Below are positions 8,801 through 17,300 of a stretch of DNA of 64,000 nt, piece after piece; positions within the stretch are counted from its first letter, which is position 1, and the number at the start of each line of letters is the position of its first letter. The stretch is from Cupriavidus pauculus. Lineage in GTDB: Bacteria > Pseudomonadota > Gammaproteobacteria > Burkholderiales > Burkholderiaceae. The notes under the pieces were generated by a model. It saw only the letters and a program-made list of their open reading frames with translations. It did no database searches and was not told the origin of the DNA. The translations under genes and the position numbers were made by a program. The stretch covers positions 124,001 through 188,000 of the forward strand of contig NZ_PJRP01000014.1 of NCBI RefSeq assembly GCF_002858765.1. Direction: 5' to 3'.

Positions 8801-9050
8801 TGGCGCGACCGAGTCCGAAGCGGAACCATCTACTGTCCTTGATTCCTCCTGACGAGTTGTGGAGAATCGCGCGGGAGCTTATCATCGTCGACGTGCCGTC
8901 GAGCCACGTTGCCTAGGAATCGGGCGATCGGCCTTAGTTCGTCTACATACCCTCATATCCATCGTGTCCCTGCCTACGCTACGGAGGCCGACGCGCCGCG
9001 TACTGCCGGTGGTGTGTACGTTTGGAACGCTGACAGCCCCTCCACCAATG
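8801..9050 (+). pseudogene. 5' remnant of a Crp/Fnr-family regulator
   Basis: A GTG at 8801 preceded by AAAGGAGG starts VARPSPKRNHLLSLIPPDEL, which parallels the start of the intact Crp/Fnr protein at 20256 (NHLLAALPGGDWERLAPHL). Beyond the early stop at about 8916 further pieces continue in shifted frames: ESGDRP then a stop then FVYIP (compare ESGDQLRSVYFP), and SIVSL in another frame. The effector domain is lost after about 9050 and no helix-turn-helix is present. A dead paralogue of the 20256 regulator. Confidence 0.65.
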
Positions 9051-9146
9051 GAAGCATGCGAATTATTTGAGTCGAGATCCGTTGGGGGACGGTGCGCTGA
9101 ATTCCCGGGCGCGCCATCCGGTGCAGCCAGCCGTTCATACTTGCGT

Positions 9147-9659
9147 TCAGCGCAGATGAGGCAGAAAGTCGTCGTGCTCGTCAATGCCGACTCCGCCTTG
9201 CTCATATAGCAAGGTCTTGATCGATTCCTTCTCGGATGATTTGCAGCCGACGATCATAATGATTTCATCCTGCGACAGTAGTGCCGTCTGTCGAGCGAGC
9301 CTTGAGCGTGTCAGAGTGGCGCCAATTAAGTCCCCAAGAAGCCAGCCACAGATTCCAAAGGCGACAAAGCCCAGGCCATAGGTGCTAAGAGCACTCAGGG
9401 TGCCGGAATGGTTGCCATAGTAGGCCGCCAGTACAAGGCCAAGTATCGCAAAGACGGCATAGCCCATGATCGAGCCTTCGTGTCGGAAGGTGGTGTGTGT
9501 GGTGTCGGCAGCGGGAAATCCATCAAATCGCTGCTGGCCTCGTCCCAGGAACCAGGGGCCAGTTACGTAGGCAGGCGCGTGCTCGAGGGAACGAAGTTTA
9601 TCCCAGCCGTTCCGCGCGGAAGCGGCATTCGTAAAGCGTAGACAAAGCAGGGTGCGCAT
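9147..9659 (-). CDS. Two-helix membrane protein of a DUF1269-like stress family
   Basis: 170 aa from ATG 9659. A short soluble N-terminal part (MRTLLCLRFTNAASARNGWDKL) is followed by two membrane helices (about residues 65-82 and 90-115) and a soluble tail with DEIIMIVGCKSSEKESIKTLL that ends GGVGIDEHDDFLPHLR. This plan (N-terminal domain, hairpin of two helices, C-terminal beta-alpha unit) resembles small proteins annotated as DUF1269 beside stress genes, but I hold the family name lightly. A degraded copy of the C-terminus lies at 7420-7500. The upstream frame to 9809 is not supported by a start site. Confidence 0.6.
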   Translation of the reverse strand: MRTLLCLRFTNAASARNGWDKLRSLEHAPAYVTGPWFLGRGQQRFDGFPAADTTHTTFRHEGSIMGYAVFAILGLVLAAYYGNHSGTLSALSTYGLGFVAFGICGWLLGDLIGATLTRSRLARQTALLSQDEIIMIVGCKSSEKESIKTLLYEQGGVGIDEHDDFLPHLR

Positions 9660-9924
9660 GATGGTTATCTCGACAACCCGGGCGTGCTGGCCCCGGAAGT
9701 TGAATCGGGGCCGCGCCGTCGTCAGTCTGAACCGCCTGCAAATGCAGGTAGTGTCCGGTGGGTGCTCAGCGCTGATGTCCACCAAACTGTCCTGTGTTCG
9801 CGGGATCAACTCAGCCTACGCAAAAGCGGATGGGATTGCGGTACGTTAGCGTACCGAGGAGCGCACGGACGCGAACTGCAGAACGCCGCGCATCGTTGCC
9901 AGCCATGGGGGCGCAGCCGCTGCG
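9660..9924. other. Intergenic, nothing recognised
   Basis: About 265 bases between the two minus-strand genes. It must contain the promoter of the 9147-9659 gene and the end of the glycine-zipper gene transcript, but no clear element could be read. Confidence 0.35.
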
Positions 9925-10140
9925 CTACTTGCCGACCTGATTGCCGACGACACCGCCGACGGCGGCTCCGCCAACAGTCCCCAACGCGCTGCCGCCGGTC
10001 AACACTGCACCGGCAACGCCCCCGACACCTGCACCCACTACCGTGTCGGTGTCTCGTCGGCTCATGCCGCTACAGGCGGCCATGCCGAGCAGACGGAGTG
10101 CCGCCGTTCTAGCGGATCGCGCTGTCGATGGCCACGTCAT
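9925..10140 (-). CDS. Glycine-zipper lipoprotein (OsmB-like)
   Basis: 71-aa small envelope lipoprotein. The lipobox LLGMAAC ends in Cys at about residue 23. The mature part GMSRRDTDTVVGAG is followed by two glycine-spaced hydrophobic stretches (VVGAGVGGVAGAVL and LGTVGGAAVGGVVG) typical of glycine-zipper 2TM lipoproteins induced by osmotic and envelope stress. The N-terminal signal is unusually polar (MTWPSTARSARTAALR), so a different start cannot be excluded, but AGGA lies 5 bases before this ATG. Length agrees with OsmB relatives. Confidence 0.75.
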   Translation of the reverse strand: MTWPSTARSARTAALRLLGMAACSGMSRRDTDTVVGAGVGGVAGAVLTGGSALGTVGGAAVGGVVGNQVGK

Positions 10141-10305
10141 GGAATCCTGAGCACCGATTCGAGGGATTCGCTGAGGCTCGTTGCTGCTACATCTATCGAT
10201 AGAAACGTCCTCATCCCGCCCGAAGGATAGTCGTGGCCGGATATCAAGTCAGTCCGGCGCCGTACGCGTGCAAGCGGATCTTCCGGCCGCCCGGCCCCAC
10301 CCCGC

Positions 10306-10659
10306 TTAACGAAACTGCAGGGGGAAGAAGAGGCTGATTCCCGGCGTCGCCTCGGGTACATAGGTCACTGGCGGCGGGGCATAGACGTAAGGGTCGCGGT
10401 AAACGCCGTGATAGTCATTGCCGCCGTTGCGGTAGTACGTGTTGTGCTGAGTACGGTGGTTGTCCTGGTGGTAGTTGTCATGTGGACCTTCATGGCCCCT
10501 GCCATTCTGCTGCGGAGCGGATCCATGGTGATAGTCCTCGCTAAATGCCGGTATGGCCGACATGGTGGCCAGCGCTAGCACCACGCCAAATGCTGCCGTG
10601 ATCCTGCCGCCGAACGGCCTGATGCGCGTGAGGCGCGCAGTCGCCGTGGTGATGGTCAT
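10306..10659 (-). CDS. Secreted His/Tyr/Asn-rich protein
   Basis: 117 aa from ATG 10659, which is preceded by AGGAG and a 6-base spacer. A long signal peptide (ITAAFGVVLALATMSAIPAFS) predicts export with cleavage near residue 40. The mature chain is low complexity, rich in His, Tyr, Asn and Pro (DYHHGSAPQQNG, HNTYYRNGGNDYHG, YVYAPPPVTYVPE), and ends in FFPLQFR. No Cys is present. The His clusters could bind metal ions, but this is conjecture. Similar small signal-peptide proteins with a terminal Phe-rich tail occur in Burkholderiaceae without known function. Confidence 0.6.
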   Translation of the reverse strand: MTITTATARLTRIRPFGGRITAAFGVVLALATMSAIPAFSEDYHHGSAPQQNGRGHEGPHDNYHQDNHRTQHNTYYRNGGNDYHGVYRDPYVYAPPPVTYVPEATPGISLFFPLQFR

Positions 10660-10733
10660 GATGTTCTCCTGTCGCTTGTCGGAAGGCGCATGCCGGCGTG
10701 GTGGCCGGCCAGTGCGGGGCATCGCGCCAGGCG

Positions 10734-11201
10734 CTAGATGTGGTGCGGGTTCGTTCGGAAGACTGAATCGGCGTTGCGCTTCTGAACATCGGACATGCTG
10801 GCGTATAGGGCCTGGAATGCGGGACCAAGCTTCCTGACACCTTCAGCATGCGCATCTGCCATTGCCTTGTAGGAGCGCATGTCTTCGGCAGCCATCATGT
10901 GCCCGGACTGGTCAAGCCGGTCCTGCTTCAGGGTGTTCATGATGCTGGCGTTCTCGCGCATCACTGTTGCTACGTCTTGCCACAGGGCATTTTGTGCGGC
11001 GGTGATATGGAGTTTGGTGCGCAGATCGGCGATGCGTGTTTCGATCCGGTCATTGCTTACGACCCGCATTGCATGCGAGGACGTTCTCGCACTGCCCTCT
11101 GGTGCCGCGGTTGCGGGATTCGCAAAGGCCAGCGCGACAAAGAATGCGGCTGCGGTCAGCGACAGCGCAGCGTTTGCCCGGGTGGCATGGATGAATTTCA
11201 T
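10734..11201 (-). CDS. Spy/CpxP-like periplasmic stress protein
   Basis: 155-aa exported helical protein. The signal peptide is residues 1-33 (ALSLTAAAFFVALAFANPATAA). The mature part carries an LTxxQ-like motif (LHITAAQNALWQDVA) and long amphipathic helices (MNTLKQDRLDQSG, YKAMADAHAEGVRKLGPAFQALYASM), the signature of Spy and CpxP chaperones that bind unfolded envelope proteins. It lies in the same direction as the glycine-zipper protein and the His-rich exported protein, and the three may respond to the same envelope stress. The canonical Leu-Thr is replaced by Ile-Thr, a mild variation. Confidence 0.78.
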   Translation of the reverse strand: MKFIHATRANAALSLTAAAFFVALAFANPATAAPEGSARTSSHAMRVVSNDRIETRIADLRTKLHITAAQNALWQDVATVMRENASIMNTLKQDRLDQSGHMMAAEDMRSYKAMADAHAEGVRKLGPAFQALYASMSDVQKRNADSVFRTNPHHI

Positions 11202-11335
11202 GGTGGATCTCCGAGGATTTTGGAATGACCTTGACGGGGACCCTCATGGGTGACGGGACGGTCGATTTCCGTATCTGTCTCCCGCCGCGCGTCTGTCCGG
11301 TGCCGGGCACTGCCGGTACGGAGGCGGGTAGGACA

Positions 11336-14300
11336 TCAAAGCAGGACCACTAGCGTGTGCTCGCCCCCACCCAGCGGGGCGCTGACCAGGCCGTTGGCAA
11401 ATGGGATGCCGGCGCCGTCAAGAAGCGCTCGCGAGATACCGTCCGCGTGGTGCAATCGCGTTTCCACGCTGATCTCGTAATGGGTCGACGCCACGTTAAT
11501 GGTGGCCTTGAAGCCGGGCCACGAGGCCGGAATGCATGGAGCAACGATCAGGCGGTCTCCCTCTCTTCGGATGCCCAGGATGCCCTCCAGTGCGGCGCGA
11601 TACATCCATCCTGCAGCACCCGTGTACCAGGTCCATCCGCCGCGGCCGATGTGAGGTGGCACCGAGTAGACGTCGGCCGCAACCACATAGGGCTCGACTT
11701 TGTAGCGCTCGACCGCAGCCGGTGTCAGTGCATGGTTGATCGGGTTGAGCAGCGAGAGAAGTTCGACGGCCTTGTTGGCCTCGCCGAGCCTGGCAAATGC
11801 GAGGACTGCCCACATTGCTGCATGGCTGTACTGCCCGCCGTTCTCGCGCAGGCCGGGCGGGTAGCCCTTGATGTAGCCGGGGTCAAGGGTGCCCTTGTCG
11901 AAGGGCGGCGTAAACAGCAACGCAAGCCCGTCCTCACGGCGCACCAGATACTTGTCCAGTGAGGCCATCGCCGCGCGGGCACGGACGGGATCGGCCGCGC
12001 CCGACAGTACGGCCCAGGACTGTGCAATGGCGTCGATCCGGCATTCCTCGCTGTCTTTAGAGCCCAGCCAGGTGCCCTCATCGAAGGTCGCGCGACGATA
12101 CCAGTCGCCGTCCCAGGCTTCTCGCTCCAGCGCCTCGCGCAGCAAGGCCGCATGCGCGCGCCAGCGGCTTGCGCGCCCGGCATCGCGGCTCTGCGCCAGC
12201 GGCGCGAACATGACCAGGGTACGTAGCAGCAGCCAGCCCAGCCAGACGCTCTCGCCCTTGCCGCCGGCCCCGACAAGGTTCATGCCATCGTTCCAGTCTC
12301 CGCCACCGATCAGCGGTAGCCCGTGCTCGCCGGACAGCGCCATGCAACTGTCGATGCCGCGTGCGCAATGCTCGAACAGCGAGGCCGATGCATCCGAGAC
12401 CATCGGCCGGAAGAATGCGTCGGCTTCGGCAGGGTCCAGCAGATGGCCCTCCAGGAATGGCAGCATCTCGTCCAGCACTTCGGTGTCGTTCGAGCCAGCA
12501 ATGTAGCTGGCGGTAGCGAACGCCAGCCACACACGGTCGTCGGAGATCCTGGTCCGCACGCCCTGGCCGGAGTGCGGCAGCCACCAGTGCTGAACGTCGC
12601 CTTCGGCGAACTGCCGCCCGGCGGCGCGCAGCAGATGCCGACGCACTGCGTCGGGACTGGCAAGTGCGAGCGCCAGGCCGTCCTGCAACTGGTCGCGGAA
12701 GCCGTACGCTCCGCTTGCCTGATAAAAAGCCGAGCGCGCCCAGATGCGGCAGGCAAGCGTCTGGTAGAGAAGCCAGCCGTTAAGCATGATGTCCATGGCC
12801 CGGTCCGGAGTCCTGACCTGTACCGCGCCAAGCAGGTCTCGCCAGTACCGGGTCACGGCCGCCAGCGCGACGTCGAGATCCGTCTTGCGATAGCGCGCAA
12901 CCAGCGCACTGGCTTCAGCAGCCGAAGCGCATTGTCCGATGAACGAAACGATTTCGACCGTCTCGCCGGCGGCGAGCTCGACATGGCACTGCAAGGCCGT
13001 GCAGGGGTCTAGGCCCGCTCCGGTAGCGCCGGACAAGGGCACCTCGCCGAGCAGCGCCGCAGGCGCTTCAGGGCCACCATTCCGGCCAAGGAATTCGGCA
13101 CGGTTCGCGGTCCAGGCGGTTTGCTTGCCGCGCAGATCGGCAAAGGCCACGCGACCCGCAAACGCCGTGCTCCACGGATTGCGGATCAGGAGGGCGCCGG
13201 TGGTTGGGTCCGGCGCCGTCGTGATAAACGGCGCCGAGGCGCTCCGGGAGGTGCCCAGCACCCATTCCGTATAGGCTGTCACGGAAAGCCGGCGCGGGGT
13301 GCCGGAGAGATTGCGCAGCGTTAGGCGCGAGATCTTGATCGGATCGTCCAGGGCAACGTACTGCAGCAACGCCAGCGCGATCTCGTTGGCCTCATGCGTG
13401 AAGCGGCTGTAGCCGTGCCCATGGCGGGCCATATAGGTGCCGTTGTCCCGGATCGGTTGCGCGGTGGCGCTCCATATCTTGTGGGTATCCTCGTCGCGAA
13501 CATAGATTGCCTCGCCGCACGGGTCCGTGGCTGCGTCGTTGGACCACGGCGTCAACTGGTTGTCGCGACTGTTCTCCGCCCAGGTGTAGCCGCTGCCGCT
13601 GGCCGACGCCTGGAAGCCAAAGCCGGGATTGGCGATCACGTTGATCCATGGGGCAGGCGTCGACTGGCCGGCGTTCAGTACGACCACGTATTCCTGTCCG
13701 TCCTGGTCGAAGCCGCCCAGGCCGTTGAAGAACTCGAGCCCGGGCACAGAGGACGCCGACGGCGCTGACTGTGGCGCGGGCCTGCGGCGCAGGACGGGTA
13801 CGGAAAGTGGAGCTCGGAATGCAGGCAGCCGGGCGAGCTGGTTCGCGATCGGGCCACGTCGCGCAATCAACGCGACACGTGCGACCGACTGGAGCAGGGT
13901 GCGGGCTTCTGGAGCCATCATGTCGGCACGTAAGGAATATACCGATCCGCGCACTGATTCCTCGCCCGTCTGGCGTTGCGAATGGCTGCTGCGAACCGCG
14001 GTCTCGATCGCTATCTGCAGGTCCTGGATGTAAGACGAAGCGCGCTCGTTGACGATAACCAGATCGACGCCAAGTCCTTTCATGCGCCAGTACTCGTGAG
14101 CGCGCAGCAACTGGCGTACCTGCACGATGTCCTCGATCTCGTCGATGCGCATGAGCACAATCGGCAAGTCACCGGAGATCGCCAGCGGCCACAGTCCCGA
14201 TTGCGGACCCGCGCCGCGAAGGATGGCGTCCGGCGGGGCCCGGAATCGGGCGTCGGCATAGAGCAGCGGGGCAGCCAGGCGCTGGAAGTCGGCCGCTTCC

Positions 14301-17300
14301 GCCGCATCGACGTCAAGGTGGCGAAGCTCGACCTGGGCCTGCGTCCAGGCCAGAGTCTTGGCCCGGTCGAACGCGTTGCGGTCCTGGTGCTTGTCGATGA
14401 GGGCCAGCAGTTCCGCATGCGACGACGCAATGACGGTCCAGAAGGCTACCCGCGCGCTGTCCCCGGGCGCAATCCGCACACGCTGCCTGAGCGAGAAGAT
14501 CGGGTCGAGCACGGTGCCGACCGTACTCGAGAGCGGCAGTCCGGCTGTGACGACTGCGCACGCGACGGGCGCACGGCCGTCTTCGAGAAAGCGCCCCCGA
14601 TCGGACTCATACTGCGGATCGGCGACAAGGTCGCCTTCCACCACGCTGAAGTGGGCGGCCCACACTGGTGACTCCCCGGGAGAGCGCAGGCGGCGCGTCG
14701 CGATCAGCGCGCCGGATTCCGGTAGGTGTGCGGTCTGGATGAACATCCTGGAGAAGGCCGGATGCGCGTCATAAGACGCGCGCGTGGCGAGCGCCACTTC
14801 AGCATAGGACGTCAGTTCAATCTCACGTGAGCGGCGTCCGTTGTTGACCAGCGATACGCGGCGGACCTCGCCGTCGTCCTCGCCGGAAACCAGGACTTCT
14901 AGGATGGTTGTCAGGCTGCCGTCGTGTCGCACGAACTCGGCGCAATCTTCGGCAAAAGCCACTTCGCCGGCGTGCTCGCCATCGGTGCCTGTTCGCGCGC
15001 TGGCAGACCAGGTGACGCCGCTTTGCGTATCGCGCAGGAAAATGAAAGAGCCCGAATCGTCGCGGGTGGCATCTTCGCGCCAGCGCGTCACGGCTAGGTC
15101 GCGCCAACGGCTGTAGCCCATTCCCGTGGTGGTCAGCATCACCGCGTAGCGTCCGTTGGACAGCAAATGGGTGACAGGGTTGCCACATGCCGGCGCTGCG
15201 AACCGTCGCACCGCGGAGTCTTGCGCCAGTACTGTCGCAGTCGAGGCCTTCACCTCCTCCGCGCGGGGATGCGCCACAGCGACGTTGCGCGGCATGCGTT
15301 CCTGCAGCAACAGTTCGCACGCCTGGATCATCGGCTCACGATGAAAGCGCTCGCGCATGCGGCCATTGTGCAGAGCATTGGCGATGGCAACGATGGTCAT
15401 GCCCTGGTGGTGCGCCATGAAGCTGCGCACGATGGCAACCGTCTCGCTTTCGGCCAGGCGCGCGCGCGTGTAGTCTAGCGCCTCGTAGAAGCCGTAGCGT
15501 CCAAGAGCGCCGAGTTCGGCCAGGCGACGATAGTTGTCGCGTGCGGCTTGCGGATCGACCATGGCCGCCAGCCCCGTGGCATAGGGGGCGATCACTGCAT
15601 TTTCGGACAAGCCCCGCTTGAGCCCCAGACCGGGGACGCCGAAGTTCGAGTACTGGTAGGTGAATTCCTTGTCGCGCGCGTTGTATGCCGATTCGGAAAC
15701 GCCCCAAGGAATTCCTAGCGATTGCCCGTAGTCCCGCTGTCGCGCCACCACTAGGCACGCGGTCTGCTCAAGCAGGCTGCCGGCGGGAGCGCGCATCACC
15801 AGCGACGGCATCAGGTATTCGAACATCGAGCCTGACCACGAAATCAGTGCCGAGCCCTTGCCGAGTGGTGTCGCCATGCGCCCCAGCCGGAACCAGTGCG
15901 AGGTTGACACGTCCCCCTTGGCAATGGCGAACAGGCTGGCGAGGCGCGCTTCGGAGGCGAGCAGATCGTAGCAACTGGCATCGTGCCGGTTGTCGGCAAG
16001 CGAATAGCCGATCGACAGCAGCTTGCGCGCCGGATCGAGCAGAAAGGCAAAGTCCATTGCCAGCGCCAGTTCACGTGCAGTGTGCGCGAGTGCCCTCAGC
16101 CTGCCGGCCAGCGCCTGTGGCGCTTCCGCCTGCTGCCGCTGGTCGCGCTCATGCTCGGTGACAGCGCGTTGCAGCGCGTCGGTCCAGAAGGCCAGATCGG
16201 CAATGCTGTCATCGCCGGTGGCGCGCTGGATGTCATGCACCAATTGAGTGATCTTCTCTGTGAGGCGCAGGAGCTCTGGTGTTTCCGTCGCCCTTGTTGC
16301 CATGGTGAATGAGCCGGCGAGCACGGTGTCGATCTTGGCCAGTAGCCCACGAAGCTGACGTCCGGGGCCGCTTTGCGCCAGGGGGAGCGCGGCCAGCGCA
16401 TCGTCTGCCAGCCGCGCGGTGTCCGACAGGCCGTGGCAAGGATCTGGCGCGGGGGCGATTGCCCATTGTTCGCAGGCATTGGCGACCACGATCAGGTGCG
16501 CGGCGAGATTGCCGCTGTCGACCGACGAAATGTAGGCGGGATGCAGCGCTTGCAGGCCCTGCGTCTCGTACCAGTTGTGGAAGTGGCCCCGGTAGCGCGG
16601 CAGCTTGCGCATGGCGGCGAACGCCGCTTCCATGCGCGCGACCGTCGCGGCGGTGCCGGCCCAGCCGAAGTCGCGCGCAGCGATTGCCGACAGCAGGTAG
16701 AGCCCGATATTGGTTGGCGAGGTCCGGTGCGCCACGACGGGCCTGGGCGTCTCCTGGAAGTTGTCGGGCGGCAGCATGTTGTCCGCCGGCGTGACGAAGG
16801 TTTCGAAGAAGCGCCAGGTGCGGCGCGCGGTGATGCGCAGCGCAAGCGCGTCGGTCTCCGGCAGGGTGAGCTGGCGTCCGAAGGCCGGCGCACGGCTGGT
16901 CCACAAGGCAAGGGCTGGCGCCGTCAGCCATAGCAGCGCAAAGGGCAGCACGAGCGGCCACGACGATGACAACAGCCCCACGCCGACGGCGGCCATCGAC
17001 AGAGCAAGCAGGGTGCCGCCGACCATTAGCCGGTAAAAGCCGGCCAGGTCCAGCCGTGGGCGCGTGGCGGACTGCGCAGCCGTGGTCCACTCGAGCAGAT
17101 AGCGGTGCGTGTAGAACAGCCGTGCCAGCGTCCGGGCGATGGCGTCACCCGTGCGCCAGGCCTGGTCAGGCACGAAGGCCAGCCCCAGCAGAATCTGCGT
17201 GGCGGCTAGCCGCAGGTCTGCGAGCAACGCTTGCACGTGGTTGCGCAGGCGGATGCCGCTACGGTGCAGCATCCCGGAGAGAATGCCGGGCAGGGCGGCG

